Source of the DNA: Polynucleobacter rarus
Lineage (GTDB): Bacteria; Pseudomonadota; Gammaproteobacteria; Burkholderiales; Burkholderiaceae
Reading direction: 5' to 3'
Assembly: GCF_003072505.1 (NCBI RefSeq)
Contig: NZ_NTGB01000001.1
Coordinates: forward strand, 2,883,046-2,947,045
DNA: 64,000 nt
Part shown: positions 10,264-20,266 of the stretch, piece after piece
Layout of the letters: every line of letters starts with the position of its first letter
Position numbering within the stretch: position 1 is the first letter of the stretch
Made by a program: the position numbers and the translations under genes
The notes under the pieces: model-generated
Told to the model about the DNA's origin: nothing
Database searches by the model: none
Seen by the model: only the letters and a program-made list of their open reading frames with translations

Positions 10264-10271
10264 GCTATAAT
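10243..10271 (+). promoter_or_regulatory. Probable sigma-70 promoter of rplM-rpsI
   Basis: A consensus -10 box TATAAT (10266-10271) lies 17 bases after TTTACC (10243-10248), which matches four of six -35 positions. It would start transcription near 10278 and give a leader of about 130 bases before rplM. The -35 box lies inside the terminator loop and stem of the preceding candidate sRNA. Confidence 0.6.
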
Positions 10272-10406
10272 CATTGATTCTCTACTTCAGTCCTAGAGAA
10301 AATGCGTTACCTAATGAGTTTTAAGATGAGAGCGTGCAAATATAAGCAAGGCCGATTCGAAAAATAATTTAGGCATTATTGGACTTACAATTTAAAGAAA
10401 GTAATC

Positions 10407-10835
10407 ATGAAAACTTTTTCAGCTAAATCCCACGAGGTGAAGCATGAATGGTTCGTGATTGACGCAACAGACAAAGTTCTCGGTCGTGTCGCCAGTGAAG
10501 TGGCACACCGTCTGCGCGGCAAGCATAAACCCGAATTCACTCCTCACGTTGACACAGGCGATTACATCGTCGTAATCAATGCTGCCAAATTGCGCGTTAC
10601 AGGTAACAAAGGTTTGCAAAAAACCTATTACCGCCACAGTGGATACCCAGGCGGTATTTACGAAACGAATTTTGACAAGATGCAAGCTAAATTTCCAGGA
10701 CGTGTTTTGGAAAAAGCTGTCAAAGGCATGTTGCCAAAGGGCCCTCTCGGCTACGCTATGATTAAGAAATTAAAAGTCTATGGCGATGATAACCATCCAC
10801 ACGCGGCTCAACAGCCAAGCGTGCTTGAAATTTAA
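10407..10835 (+). CDS. rplM: 50S ribosomal protein L13 (uL13)
   Basis: An early-assembling protein of the large ribosomal subunit. At 142 residues it matches the usual length. The family signature is clear: [19 protein letters not shown] at the start, [20 protein letters not shown], and the C-terminal [19 protein letters not shown]. It is the first gene of the conserved rplM-rpsI operon. Its stop codon runs into the AAGGAG ribosome binding site of rpsI. Confidence 0.98.
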   Translation: MKTFSAKSHEVKHEWFVIDATDKVLGRVASEVAHRLRGKHKPEFTPHVDTGDYIVVINAAKLRVTGNKGLQKTYYRHSGYPGGIYETNFDKMQAKFPGRVLEKAVKGMLPKGPLGYAMIKKLKVYGDDNHPHAAQQPSVLEI

Positions 10836-10844
10836 GGAGCGGTC

Positions 10845-11237
10845 ATGATTGGAAATTGGAATTATGGAACCGGCCGCCGCAAAAGTTCAGTTGCCCGTGT
10901 TTTTATTAAATCTGGTAAAGGCGAAATCGTTGTAAACGGTAAGCCAATTGATGAATATTTTTCTCGTGAAACTTCACGAATGATTGCTCGTCAACCTTTG
11001 ATTTTAACGAATCACGCTGAAACTTTTGATATTAAAGTTAACGTTTCTGGTGGTGGTGAAACTGGCCAAGCTGGTGCAGTTCGTCACGGTGTTACACGTG
11101 CTTTAATTGACTATGACAACACACTCAAGCCAAGTTTATCGAAGGCTGGATTTGTGACACGTGATGCACGTGAAGTTGAACGTAAAAAAGTTGGTTTACG
11201 CGGTGCTCGCCGTCGTAAACAGTTCAGTAAGCGTTAA
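10845..11237 (+). CDS. rpsI: 30S ribosomal protein S9 (uS9)
   Basis: A small-subunit protein whose basic C-terminal tail reaches the P-site tRNA. At 130 residues it has the expected length. Typical motifs are [14 protein letters not shown] near the start, [19 protein letters not shown] in the middle, and the arginine- and lysine-rich ending [13 protein letters not shown] strong AAGGAG (10834-10839) begins within the last rplM codons. A terminator follows about 75 bases downstream. Confidence 0.98.
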   Translation: MIGNWNYGTGRRKSSVARVFIKSGKGEIVVNGKPIDEYFSRETSRMIARQPLILTNHAETFDIKVNVSGGGETGQAGAVRHGVTRALIDYDNTLKPSLSKAGFVTRDAREVERKKVGLRGARRRKQFSKR

Positions 11238-11312
11238 TTTTTATACGAAGATATGTCTTGCAAAGGCAAGGCTAAAAATTAGAGTATTAAAACAATGCGT
11301 ATTGAGTAAGTC

Positions 11313-11351
11313 AAAAAACCGTATAAGTTACATAGCTTATGCGGTTTTTTT
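11313..11351 (+). terminator. Rho-independent terminator after rpsI
   Basis: AAACCGTATAAG pairs with CTTATGCGGTTT (one G-T wobble) around an 8-base loop, with A-run and T-run flanks. It ends the rplM-rpsI operon. The stem is nearly symmetrical, so it could also stop transcripts from the other strand. Confidence 0.85.
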
Positions 11352-11441
11352 ACTCTCTTCTTTTTCTTGATGGTAATGTGAACAATCGGTCACTATTGCT
11401 TGTTAGAATAAGAAAAAAATAACATCTATCCAAGGAATATC

Positions 11442-12500
11442 ATGATCAAGGTCGGTATCGTAGGTGGCACAGGTTATACAGGAGTTGAGTTACTTCGGAT
11501 GTTGGCGCAGCATCCTGAAGTAGAGTTATCGGCAATTACGTCTAGAAAAGAAGCTGGAATGCCAGTTTCTGAAATGTATTCATCATTAAGAGGTCGAGTC
11601 AATATTGCTTTTAGCACACCTGAGGATGCCAAACTTGATCAATGCGACGCCGTATTTTTTGCAACACCTCATGGAGTTGCCATGGCACAGGCAAAAGAAT
11701 TGTTAGCCGCAGGAGTCAGAATCATTGATTTAGCCGCTGACTTTAGATTAAAAGATACAGCAGAGTTCGAAAAATGGTACGGGATGCCGCATCAGTGCCC
11801 AGATATTCTTGCAGAAGCTGTATATGGACTTGCTGAAATCAATCGGGAAAAAATTAAAACTGCTCGTGTAATCGGTCTTGCTGGATGTTACCCAACTTCA
11901 GTACAACTGGGTTTTGCTCCTTTAATTAGTCCAAAACTCACTGGTGGTAAAAAGTTAATTGATACTAACTACCTCATCTCTGATTCAAAATCAGGAGTAT
12001 CAGGTGCAGGAAGAAAAGCTGAAGTTGGAACGCTCCTAGCGGAAGCAAGTGATAACTTCAAAGCATATGGAGTGAAGGGTCATCGCCATTTACCAGAGAT
12101 CGAGCAAGGTTTAAAAGCAATCGCCGGCCATGATGAGATTAAGCTGACCTTCGTCCCTCACTTAGTCCCAATGATTCGGGGTATTCATTCAACTCTGTAT
12201 GCTCGAATCCTTCCAGATGGATTAGATGTTGATTTTCAAAAATTGTTTGAAGATTTTTATGCGAATGAGCCATTTGTTGATGTTATGCCAGCTGGCAGTT
12301 TGCCTGAAACACGTTCTGTAAGAGGCAGTAATCAACTTCGCATCGCGGTTCATCGTCCTGGCGGGGCAGATACTTTAGTCATTTTGGTGGTTGAAGATAA
12401 CTTAGTAAAAGGAGCCTCCGGTCAAGGGATCCAATGCCTTAATTTGATGTTTGGATTTCCTGAGGACATGGGTTTACAACAAATTGCATTAATGCCTTAA
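11442..12500 (+). CDS. argC: N-acetyl-gamma-glutamyl-phosphate reductase
   Basis: Reduces N-acetylglutamyl phosphate to the semialdehyde with NADPH, the third step of arginine synthesis. The 352-residue protein has the Rossmann motif [18 protein letters not shown] at the N terminus and the catalytic cysteine C149 in [12 protein letters not shown]. Other family motifs are [12 protein letters not shown] and [16 protein letters not shown] upstream of the ATG supports the start. It stands alone between the rpsI terminator and erpA. Confidence 0.97.
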   Translation: MIKVGIVGGTGYTGVELLRMLAQHPEVELSAITSRKEAGMPVSEMYSSLRGRVNIAFSTPEDAKLDQCDAVFFATPHGVAMAQAKELLAAGVRIIDLAADFRLKDTAEFEKWYGMPHQCPDILAEAVYGLAEINREKIKTARVIGLAGCYPTSVQLGFAPLISPKLTGGKKLIDTNYLISDSKSGVSGAGRKAEVGTLLAEASDNFKAYGVKGHRHLPEIEQGLKAIAGHDEIKLTFVPHLVPMIRGIHSTLYARILPDGLDVDFQKLFEDFYANEPFVDVMPAGSLPETRSVRGSNQLRIAVHRPGGADTLVILVVEDNLVKGASGQGIQCLNLMFGFPEDMGLQQIALMP

Positions 12501-12576
12501 AATATAGTTAAATAACCTTACTGTAAATAGGGCAATATAAGCCTAGAATAGAGAAATATTGATTGAGGAGTCACAA

Positions 12577-12948
12577 ATGAGTACAGTTCAAAATGTTGTA
12601 GAAGTAATGGAAGAGCCACCAGTTCCAATTAATTTTACGGAAAGTGCTGCTGATAAAGTTGCCGATTTAATTGCTGAAGAAGGTAATCCAGCACTTAAAC
12701 TTCGTGTTTTCGTTCAAGGTGGTGGATGTTCTGGCTTTCAATACGGCTTTACATTTGATGAAGACGTGAATGAAGACGACACTGAGTTCTCTAAAAAAGG
12801 CGTTACATTATTAGTTGATTCAATGAGTTTTCAGTATCTAGTTGGGGCTGAGATCGACTACAAAGAAGACATTAACGGATCACAGTTTGTTATTAAGAAT
12901 CCTAACGCAACCACTACTTGCGGCTGTGGTTCTTCTTTCTCCGCTTAA
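12577..12948 (+). CDS. erpA: Iron-sulfur cluster insertion protein ErpA
   Basis: An A-type carrier that delivers Fe-S clusters to target enzymes such as those of isoprenoid synthesis and respiration. The 123-residue protein has the three conserved cluster-binding cysteines: C51 in [12 protein letters not shown], and C115 and C117 in [11 protein letters not shown] at the C terminus. I start at the ATG at 12577, with GAGGAG at 12565-12570 upstream, rather than the in-frame TTG at 12559. The gene converges on anmK. Confidence 0.95.
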   Translation: MSTVQNVVEVMEEPPVPINFTESAADKVADLIAEEGNPALKLRVFVQGGGCSGFQYGFTFDEDVNEDDTEFSKKGVTLLVDSMSFQYLVGAEIDYKEDINGSQFVIKNPNATTTCGCGSSFSA

Positions 12949-12969
12949 AAAGTAGCTTATCTAATAGTT

Positions 12970-14115
12970 TTACTTGGGGTAAAAGGCACCTAGAATTTTA
13001 GGGCTCTTTGCTCCAGTAACACTAGTTAAATTCCCCGGCAAGCCTTTTACAAAACACCATGCTAACCATGCAAAGGCGAGCGACTCAACTGTTTGCGGGT
13101 CAATACCGTACTTCTGTGTTGTGCTGAGTTCTATGTTAGGAATTAGATCTTGGCAATGTATCTCAATTCTTTCCATCAGATAACGGTTTTGTACACCACC
13201 GCCACACGCTATCACCTCAGAACTACTTGGTAGGTAATGGTGCAACTGCCTGGCAACTGAAATAGCTGTTAGCTCTACTAAACTTGCCTGAATATCTGGT
13301 GCTAAAGGCATATTGTCATGCGGCAGATGTTTCATTAACCAATCTAGATGAAATAAATCACGTCCCGTGCTCTTGGGAATTGGCGCGGTAAAATACGGTT
13401 CGGAAAGCATCGACTCAAGAATATTGGGCAGGATTTGGCCTAACTTAGACCAGTCGCCATTTTCATCATAGGGCAACTGTAAGTTTTTATAGATCCAGTC
13501 ATTTAAGAGCACATTTGCAGGACCTGTATCAAAACCTAAAACAGGTTTATTCGGTTCCAACAGTGTCAAGTTAGCAATACCACCCAAATTAAGAATGGCA
13601 ATGGGTAAATCGCTACGAAACTGCGCCGCATGAAACGCTGGGACTAAAGGAGCACCTTGACCGCCCGCAGCAATATCTCTCGTACGAAAATCACTGATGA
13701 CATTGATGCTAGTTAACTCAGCGAGCAAAGAAGAATTTAAACTTTGCCATGTGTAAGCTAACTGTAGAGTTTTTGAGGGTTGATGTCGAATGGTCTGCCC
13801 ATGTGCACCAATTGCGGCTATTTGATCTGCTCTAATTCCTGTAAGCTCCAGTAGAGCCTGAATCGCGTGGGCATATTCAATTGCTAAGTCATTGGCGCTC
13901 AGCGCTTCCAAGTGAAGTTCATTAGTACTTGGACTTTGAAGTGTTAAAAACTGCTCTCGCATTTGCGCGCTATAAGGTCTACTCACATGCGAAATATATT
14001 GACACTGACCTTTGGAATCAATGGTGGATAAAACGCAATCTACACCATCTAAACTAGTGCCTGACATGATTCCAATGAAGTAGTTCGATAAGTTGGGAAG
14101 AATTGCGGAGAGCAT
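12970..14115 (-). CDS. anmK: Anhydro-N-acetylmuramic acid kinase
   Basis: Opens and phosphorylates 1,6-anhydroMurNAc released in peptidoglycan turnover, giving MurNAc-6-phosphate. The 381-residue protein shows the family N-terminal phosphate loop YFIGIMSGTSLDGVDCVL, the GAHGQTIRHQP motif near residue 105, GFDTGPANVLLNDW in the middle, and the ACGGGVQN motif near the C terminus. It is transcribed opposite its neighbours erpA and tyrS. It relates functionally to murU and amgK about 10 kb away, which handle unphosphorylated MurNAc. Confidence 0.95.
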   Translation of the reverse strand: MLSAILPNLSNYFIGIMSGTSLDGVDCVLSTIDSKGQCQYISHVSRPYSAQMREQFLTLQSPSTNELHLEALSANDLAIEYAHAIQALLELTGIRADQIAAIGAHGQTIRHQPSKTLQLAYTWQSLNSSLLAELTSINVISDFRTRDIAAGGQGAPLVPAFHAAQFRSDLPIAILNLGGIANLTLLEPNKPVLGFDTGPANVLLNDWIYKNLQLPYDENGDWSKLGQILPNILESMLSEPYFTAPIPKSTGRDLFHLDWLMKHLPHDNMPLAPDIQASLVELTAISVARQLHHYLPSSSEVIACGGGVQNRYLMERIEIHCQDLIPNIELSTTQKYGIDPQTVESLAFAWLAWCFVKGLPGNLTSVTGAKSPKILGAFYPK

Positions 14116-14195
14116 TAACAGTTAAATAGGGATGGTTTGTCTAATAATGCGAAAATAGTAGTTATTGTGAAAATCTTTTTAAAGAAAAAGTAAGT

Positions 14196-15464
14196 ATGAC
14201 TAGTATAAATACATCTGAAATACCGGAAGCGAAAGTTTCTGCTCATTCTCAAAAATATCCGATAACACCAGAGGTTCAAGCTGCGTTTGAACAAACCAAA
14301 CGGGGTTGTGAGGAATTATTGGTGGAGTCTGAATGGTTGGCTAAACTGGCAAAAAGTGCAGCAACAAAGACGCCTCTTCGAATTAAACTTGGATTGGATC
14401 CAACTGCGCCAGATATTCATTTAGGTCACACAGTTGTCTTAAATAAACTACGCCAATTACAAGATTTAGGTCACACGGTGATTTTCCTCATTGGTGATTT
14501 TACGAGTTTAATTGGTGATCCATCTGGTAGGAATTTGACTAGACCCCCTTTAACCAAAGAGGAAATAGCACTGAATGCGCAAACGTATTATCGTCAAGCA
14601 AGCTTAATTCTCGATCCTGAAAAAACAGAAATCAGATACAACTCCGAATGGTCGGAACCACTTGGCGCCTCTGGCATGATTCAACTTGCCTCAAAATATA
14701 CAGTGGCAAGGATGCTGGAGCGAGATGATTTTACAAAACGATTTAAGTCTGGGGTCTCAATCTCAGTTCACGAATTTTTATACCCACTCATGCAGGGTTA
14801 TGATTCAGTTGCATTAAGAAGCGACCTGGAACTTGGTGGCACGGATCAAAAATTTAACTTACTGGTTGGTCGCGAATTACAAAAAGAGTATGGTCAAGAA
14901 CCCCAATGTATTTTGACGATGCCACTACTTGTTGGTCTTGATGGTGTGGATAAGATGAGTAAATCTAAGGGTAACTATATCGGTATCAGTGAAAATCCCG
15001 GCGATATGTTTGGCAAGCTACTCAGTATCTCTGATGAGTTAATGTGGAGTTACTTTACATTGCTCTCATTTAAATCAATGCAAGAAATCGAAGCCCTTAA
15101 AAATGAAGTGGCTGGGGGCCGAAATCCAAAAGACGCCAAAGTCATCCTAGCGCAGGAAATTGTTACAAGGTTCCATAGTCGTGCGGATGCAGATAAGGCG
15201 CTTGAAGATTTTAATCATCGCGCCAAGGGGGGCATCCCTGATGACATCCCTGAGCTGACATTAACCGGTGCACCGATTGGTTTAGCTCAGCTGATTAAGC
15301 AAGCAAACTTAGCACCCTCCACGACAGAAGCTTATCGAAATATTGATCAAGGTGGCGTAAAAATAGATGGTATTCAGGTGAGTGATCGCACACTCAAATT
15401 AGATCCTGGGACATTCATCTTACAAGTTGGTAAGCGTAAATTTGTGAAAATTCATTTAAGTTAA
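14196..15464 (+). CDS. tyrS: Tyrosine--tRNA ligase
   Basis: A class I synthetase that charges tRNA-Tyr. The 422-residue protein has the HIGH-type motif HLGH at residues 75-78 and the KMSKS loop near residues 253-257. A C-terminal S4 RNA-binding domain runs through [31 protein letters not shown]. The N-terminal extension and overall sequence resemble the TyrZ-like subgroup common in betaproteobacteria. The next gene starts 12 bases downstream. Confidence 0.96.
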   Translation: MTSINTSEIPEAKVSAHSQKYPITPEVQAAFEQTKRGCEELLVESEWLAKLAKSAATKTPLRIKLGLDPTAPDIHLGHTVVLNKLRQLQDLGHTVIFLIGDFTSLIGDPSGRNLTRPPLTKEEIALNAQTYYRQASLILDPEKTEIRYNSEWSEPLGASGMIQLASKYTVARMLERDDFTKRFKSGVSISVHEFLYPLMQGYDSVALRSDLELGGTDQKFNLLVGRELQKEYGQEPQCILTMPLLVGLDGVDKMSKSKGNYIGISENPGDMFGKLLSISDELMWSYFTLLSFKSMQEIEALKNEVAGGRNPKDAKVILAQEIVTRFHSRADADKALEDFNHRAKGGIPDDIPELTLTGAPIGLAQLIKQANLAPSTTEAYRNIDQGGVKIDGIQVSDRTLKLDPGTFILQVGKRKFVKIHLS

Positions 15465-15476
15465 CAAGGACTTTTT

Positions 15477-16145
15477 GTGGCAAATATTTTATTGATAAGG
15501 CACGGTGAAACAGATTGGAACCGTGAAAAACGCTTACAAGGTTATTTAGATATTGGTTTAAATTCAATTGGCGTTGAGCAAGCGAAGTTATTAGCAAAAG
15601 TATTAGCAACTGAAAGTATTGATGTTGCCTATGCGAGCGATTTATCAAGAGCATATGACACTGCACAAACAATTGCTAATCATCATCAATTAGAAGTTAA
15701 GCAAGACGCCTTATTGCGGGAGCGATGCTATGGAGAGATTCAAGGTAAAACTTACGCAGAAATCGAACAAACCCATCCCGAAAATTACCATGCTTGGGTA
15801 ACGCGTAATGCTAATTTTCAGCCTAAAGACGGTGAGAGCTTGCAGCAGTTTTATGATCGTGTAGTTTTGGGAGTAAGACAAATTGCCAAGCGTCATCTTG
15901 GCCAAACAATTTTAATCGTAGCCCACGGTGGTGTCTTGGATTGTATTTACCGTGAGGCGGCAAAAGTTGATATCTCGGAAAAAAGAAAGATTGAATTACT
16001 CAATACTAGTTTGAATCGCCTAGTATTTGATGGTGAAAATTTCCAAATTTTGAGTTGGGGTGATATTAGTCATTTACAAAATGACGCTTTGGATGAAATT
16101 GACCGTCAAAGCTCTCCTAAGTCTGTTTCTTGGGATTTGCCGTAA
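15477..16145 (+). CDS. Histidine phosphatase (phosphoglycerate mutase-like) family protein
   Basis: A 222-residue branch-1 histidine phosphatase superfamily protein. The phospho-accepting histidine is H9 in the RHGETDWN motif. Other active-site features are YASDLSRAYDTAQTIA with its second arginine, LRERCYGEIQGKTYAEIE, and the second histidine in LIVAHGGVLDCI. Such proteins may be phosphoglycerate mutases or phosphatases acting on various small molecules; sequence alone does not decide. The start is GTG. The stop directly abuts the ruvB stop on the other strand. Confidence 0.87.
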   Translation: MANILLIRHGETDWNREKRLQGYLDIGLNSIGVEQAKLLAKVLATESIDVAYASDLSRAYDTAQTIANHHQLEVKQDALLRERCYGEIQGKTYAEIEQTHPENYHAWVTRNANFQPKDGESLQQFYDRVVLGVRQIAKRHLGQTILIVAHGGVLDCIYREAAKVDISEKRKIELLNTSLNRLVFDGENFQILSWGDISHLQNDALDEIDRQSSPKSVSWDLP

Positions 16146-17231
16146 TTAATCTAAATCTAGCAAGCTAGAAGAGCCACTTCCATTGTTTGGCATTGTCAAT
16201 CCAAAATGGGCATAAGCCAAGCGGGTAGCGATTCTGCCCCGAGGGGTTCTTTGCAAATAGCCCTGCTGAATGAGATACGGTTCTATAACGTCTTCAATCG
16301 TATCTTTTTCTTCGCCGATGACTGAGGCTAAATTATCGAGTCCAACCGGCCCACCCGAAAACTTATATAAGATGGCTTCAAGAAGTTTTCGGTCCATGAT
16401 GTCAAAACCTACAGGGTCAACATCGAGCATTAATAGTGCTTTGTCAGCAATTGCCGCAGTAATAACACCATCACTCTTTACTTGGGCATAATCCCGCACA
16501 CGTCGTAATAGCCGATTGGCAATTCGAGGAGTTCCACGCGCACGTTTAGCAATCTCACTGGCGCCGTCTGGTGCAATGGTCGCTCCGAGTAATTTAGAAG
16601 ATCTTTTTACAATCTCGCTGAGTTCTGCATGGGTATAAAACTCTAACCTAGAAACAATCCCGAAACGATCTCGTAATGGATTGGTTAACATCCCAGCCCT
16701 AGTCGTCGCACCAATTAGGGTAAATGGTTTGAGGTCAAGTTTGACACTTCTAGCAGCAGGACCTTCACCAATCATGATGTCGATACTATAGTCCTCGAGT
16801 GCAGGATATAGAATTTCTTCCACAATCGGTGATAAGCGATGGATCTCATCAATAAAGAGTACATCGTTTTCTTCTAAATTGGTCAGTAAGGCAGCTAAAT
16901 CCCCAGGGCGATCTAAAACAGGACCACTCGTTTGGCGTAAATTAACACCAAGTTCTTTAGCAATAATGTGAGCTAGTGTTGTTTTACCAAGACCTGGAGG
17001 ACCAAATAATAAAACGTGATCTAAGGCTTCCGAGCGACTTTTTGCAGCAGAGATAAAAATTTCTAATTGTTCTCTGGCCTTTTGTTGACCAATGTATTCT
17101 TCAAGTTGCTTTGGGCGTAATGCTCTTTCAACAACATTATCCTCAGAAGAAGCTAGGGGTTGAATCATACGGTCCTTAGCCCCACGAGGTGGTTCAGAAT
17201 TTGTTTCTAATTGGTCAGTGTGAATACTCAT
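16146..17231 (-). CDS. ruvB: Holliday junction branch migration helicase RuvB
   Basis: A hexameric AAA+ motor that drives Holliday junction branch migration together with RuvA. The roughly 361-residue protein has Walker A GPPGLGKT at 77-84, Walker [10 protein letters not shown] near 125, sensor 1 in LIGATTRAG, the arginine finger region NPLRDRFG, and a C-terminal winged helix ending in [18 protein letters not shown] start at the ATG at 17231; the codon before it is an in-frame TTG. It is the last gene of the purH-ruvC-ruvA-ruvB block. Confidence 0.97.
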   Translation of the reverse strand: MSIHTDQLETNSEPPRGAKDRMIQPLASSEDNVVERALRPKQLEEYIGQQKAREQLEIFISAAKSRSEALDHVLLFGPPGLGKTTLAHIIAKELGVNLRQTSGPVLDRPGDLAALLTNLEENDVLFIDEIHRLSPIVEEILYPALEDYSIDIMIGEGPAARSVKLDLKPFTLIGATTRAGMLTNPLRDRFGIVSRLEFYTHAELSEIVKRSSKLLGATIAPDGASEIAKRARGTPRIANRLLRRVRDYAQVKSDGVITAAIADKALLMLDVDPVGFDIMDRKLLEAILYKFSGGPVGLDNLASVIGEEKDTIEDVIEPYLIQQGYLQRTPRGRIATRLAYAHFGLTMPNNGSGSSSLLDLD

Positions 17232-17266
17232 CAAGATAGTTTAAATGAGTTTGAAAAATATACCAA

Positions 17267-17854
17267 TTAACCTTTTGAGAGGGTTTTCAAGGCCATGCGA
17301 ATACCATCCGAAACACTAACATCGGTGGGAATATTTTTTAAGGCAAGAACAGCTTCTTTATCCGAGTAACCCAGAGCTAGAAGCGCTTGTAAGATCTCAC
17401 TTGAACTATTGCTAGAAATACCAATTTGATTTGGAGCAGATGAAATAGTGTCAACCCCAAATTTCCCTTTTAATTCTAGTAATAATCGTTCAGCTGTTTT
17501 TTTGCCAATACCGGGAACTGTAGTAAGTCTCGCACTTTCTTGCATGGCAACGGCTTGACCAATCTCAGAAACACTCATACCTGAGAGGATAGCCAGTGCA
17601 GTTCTTGCGCCAACCCCGCTAATTTTAATTAAGGTTTTAAATGCTTCACGCTCTGACTCCGTTGCGAAACCAAACAAGAGTTGAGCATCTTCACGGACGA
17701 CAAAATGCGTTAATAAGGTAACTTGCTGACCGTTGTCAGGTAATTGATAAAGTGTGCTCATCGGGACGTCTATCTCATAGCCCACCCCATGACAATCCAC
17801 GAGGATTCTGGGAGGGTTTTTTTGCAGCAAAAGACCTTGTATGCGACCGATCAT
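17267..17854 (-). CDS. ruvA: Holliday junction branch migration complex subunit RuvA
   Basis: Binds four-way junctions and loads RuvB. The 195-residue protein has the N-terminal OB fold [20 protein letters not shown] and two helix-hairpin-helix motifs ([18 protein letters not shown] and [21 protein letters not shown]). The C-terminal RuvB-binding domain includes [18 protein letters not shown]. The ATG at 17854 is preferred over the TTG one codon earlier. It sits between ruvC and ruvB in the usual order. Confidence 0.97.
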   Translation of the reverse strand: MIGRIQGLLLQKNPPRILVDCHGVGYEIDVPMSTLYQLPDNGQQVTLLTHFVVREDAQLLFGFATESEREAFKTLIKISGVGARTALAILSGMSVSEIGQAVAMQESARLTTVPGIGKKTAERLLLELKGKFGVDTISSAPNQIGISSNSSSEILQALLALGYSDKEAVLALKNIPTDVSVSDGIRMALKTLSKG

Positions 17855-17876
17855 CAATCTTCCTTTAATTTAAATA

Positions 17877-18383
17877 TTATTTAAGTTTAGATGACTTTTG
17901 GATTTGTAGGTTCATCTGATGATGATGCGCTGCACAGATCGCAACAGCCAGTGCATCGGACGCATCTTTACTAGGAGCTGACTTAAGGTTAAGTAAGCGA
18001 CGAATCATTTCTTGCACTTGCTCTTTGGTGGCACGCCCAGAACCTACCACATTTTTTTTCACTTCTAAGGCACTAAATTCATAAACCTGTAATTTTTGAC
18101 AAACTAGGGCGGTAATAGCAGCACCTCTAGCTTGGCCGAGGGCTAAGGTAGATTTAGGATTAACATTCAAAAAGACTTTTTCAACGGAAGCGATATCTGG
18201 TTGATAAGTGGCTAATACTTCAGTCACACTTTCAAATATAGTTCCAAGTCTGGCGCTATCCGACTCAGTCAGATTAGAGGTCTTGATCACCCCGGAGGCA
18301 ATGTATTGAAGGCGTTGTTGGTGAAACTCAATCACCCCAAAACCTGTGATGCGAAGCCCCGGATCAATACCAACAATGCGCAT
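17877..18383 (-). CDS. ruvC: Crossover junction endodeoxyribonuclease RuvC
   Basis: Resolves Holliday junctions by paired nicks. The 168-residue protein begins [17 protein letters not shown], with the first catalytic aspartate at D7. It continues through the acidic residue in ASVEKVFLN and ends with the [16 protein letters not shown] motif, which supplies the last catalytic aspartates. An upstream in-frame extension to 18512 overlaps purH and lacks family similarity, so I start at 18383, only 4 bases after the purH stop. Confidence 0.96.
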   Translation of the reverse strand: MRIVGIDPGLRITGFGVIEFHQQRLQYIASGVIKTSNLTESDSARLGTIFESVTEVLATYQPDIASVEKVFLNVNPKSTLALGQARGAAITALVCQKLQVYEFSALEVKKNVVGSGRATKEQVQEMIRRLLNLKSAPSKDASDALAVAICAAHHHQMNLQIQKSSKLK

Positions 18384-18387
18384 CGAA

Positions 18388-19971
18388 TTAATGTCTAAAG
18401 TGGCGGGTGCCGGTATAGACCATCGCAATACCGTGTTCATCTGCCGCTTTAACAACTTCATCGTCGCGCATGCTTCCACCCGGTTGAATAACGCAAGTAG
18501 CACCTGCTGCAACGACTACATCTAGGCCGTCTCTAAATGGGAAAAAGGCGTCGCTAGCTACGGCAGAATTAATGAGGCTAAGACCAGCATTTTGTGCTTT
18601 AATACCAGCGATTTTTGCCGAGTCAATGCGGCTCATTTGACCAGCCCCAACTCCTAAAGTCATTCCATCCGCACAAAAAACAATCGCATTCGATTTAACA
18701 AATTTAGCGACGCGCCATGCGAATAGCATTTCGGTCATCTCTTTTGGTGTGGGAATGCGTTTTGAGACAACGGTAAGCTCATTTGGTTGAACGTTCTTGA
18801 CATCAGGTGTCTGTAATAGAAGACCGCCACCAACGCGTTTTAAATCATAAGCATTGACAGTTTGTGCTAATTCAATCTGCAAGACACGCACATTTTGTTT
18901 AGCTGAAAGTATTGCCAAGGCTTCTTGCGTGAAACTAGGCGCAATTAAGACTTCCACAAATTGTTTAGTCACTGCTTGGGCACATGTTTCATCACAAGGA
19001 CGATTAAAGGCAATAATGCCGCCAAATGCCGAAGTCGGATCCGTTTTAAACGCTTTTTGATAAGCTTCTACCGCAGATGCTGCAATGGCAACACCACATG
19101 GGTTGGCATGCTTCACAATCACACAAGCTGGCACTCCGTCCTCAAGCGAATGACCAAAGCTTTTAACACATTCCCAAGCTGCGTCCGCATCAGCAATATT
19201 GTTGTAAGACAACTCTTTACCTTGTAACTGAACAAAATTCGCAAGTGCTCCAGGTACTGGATTCACATCTTGATAAAAGGCAGCTGATTGATGTGGATTT
19301 TCCCCATAGCGTAATTCCTGCACACGGTTAAAACTCATTTGTAGTGTTTGTGGATAGTTTGAACGTGCTGAGTGTTCTAGGTTTTCAGGTAAAGAAGATA
19401 AATAGTTAGCAATGGCGCCGTCATATCTGGCTGTGTGCGCAAAGACTTTTTTTGCTAAACGAAAATTTGTATTAAATGAAATTTGATTTTGATTAGCGGT
19501 CATTTCTGCTAAAACATCAGCATAGTCATCTGGTGAAATGAGGACAGTCACATCTTGATGATTTTTGGCGGCAGCGCGCAGCATTGCTGGACCACCAATA
19601 TCAATATTTTCAATCGCGTCTTCAAAGCTACACTCTTGTTGAGAAATTGTTTTTTCAAAAGGATATAAATTGATAACTAACATATCAATTGTTTTAATCC
19701 CGTGCGCTTCTAGCGCTGCTAAATGTTTCGGATCATCACGACGCGCTAGTAAGCCCCCATGCACCATTGGATGAAGCGTCTTAACACGACCATCTAACAT
19801 TTCTGGAAATTGTGTAATCTCTGAAACTTCAACTACAGGTAAATGGTTTTCAGCTAATAATTTAGCGGTACCACCAGTAGAAATAAGTCGTACACCCCTC
19901 TCATGAAGTGCTTTAGCAAAGGGAACAATACCAGATTTGTCAGATACTGAAATGAGAGCGGTTTGAATCAT
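18388..19971 (-). CDS. purH: Bifunctional AICAR formyltransferase / IMP cyclohydrolase
   Basis: Catalyses the last two steps of IMP synthesis. At 527 residues it has the expected length. The N-terminal cyclohydrolase (MGS-like) domain shows [22 protein letters not shown], the [11 protein letters not shown] motif and [19 protein letters not shown]. The C-terminal formyltransferase domain shows [15 protein letters not shown], the catalytic KHANPCGVA segment and [20 protein letters not shown]. It lies downstream of fis-dusB with a 29-base gap and is followed by ruvC. Confidence 0.97.
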   Translation of the reverse strand: MIQTALISVSDKSGIVPFAKALHERGVRLISTGGTAKLLAENHLPVVEVSEITQFPEMLDGRVKTLHPMVHGGLLARRDDPKHLAALEAHGIKTIDMLVINLYPFEKTISQQECSFEDAIENIDIGGPAMLRAAAKNHQDVTVLISPDDYADVLAEMTANQNQISFNTNFRLAKKVFAHTARYDGAIANYLSSLPENLEHSARSNYPQTLQMSFNRVQELRYGENPHQSAAFYQDVNPVPGALANFVQLQGKELSYNNIADADAAWECVKSFGHSLEDGVPACVIVKHANPCGVAIAASAVEAYQKAFKTDPTSAFGGIIAFNRPCDETCAQAVTKQFVEVLIAPSFTQEALAILSAKQNVRVLQIELAQTVNAYDLKRVGGGLLLQTPDVKNVQPNELTVVSKRIPTPKEMTEMLFAWRVAKFVKSNAIVFCADGMTLGVGAGQMSRIDSAKIAGIKAQNAGLSLINSAVASDAFFPFRDGLDVVVAAGATCVIQPGGSMRDDEVVKAADEHGIAMVYTGTRHFRH

Positions 19972-20000
19972 AAATATTCCAGGGAAGTAAAGTAAAAAAA

Positions 20001-20249
20001 TTAATTTGAAAGGAGACCATGCTCAACGAGTTTTTTATGCAAAGTATTCCGATTCATACCTAAGTACTTTGCTGCTAAAGATTGATTCTGGTTGGCATGC
20101 TTCATCACAAGTTCTAAAAGGGGCTTTTCGATAAAAGTAAGTACCATCGGATAAATATTACTAGGAGGGATTTCACCAAGATCATCGAGATATCTTTGTA
20201 TATGCACTTCAAGTACTTCTGAAACAGGGTGTTTGGTTGATTTCGTCAT
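20001..20249 (-). CDS. fis: Fis family DNA-binding protein
   Basis: A small nucleoid-associated regulator that bends DNA and controls growth-linked genes. The 82-residue protein ends with the typical Fis helix-turn-helix, [20 protein letters not shown]. Before it lies the helix [16 protein letters not shown], which forms the dimer core. The N terminus differs from the E. coli form, as is usual in betaproteobacteria. It is 17 bases downstream of dusB, the classical dusB-fis pairing. Confidence 0.93.
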   Translation of the reverse strand: MTKSTKHPVSEVLEVHIQRYLDDLGEIPPSNIYPMVLTFIEKPLLELVMKHANQNQSLAAKYLGMNRNTLHKKLVEHGLLSN

Positions 20250-20266
20250 TATAAAAATATAATTTG

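Noticed and set aside
10012..10296. Open frame of 94 codons on the plus strand
   Set aside because: It overlaps the OsmC gene antisense and reads through the sRNA hairpins and terminator; the protein is of low-complexity composition.
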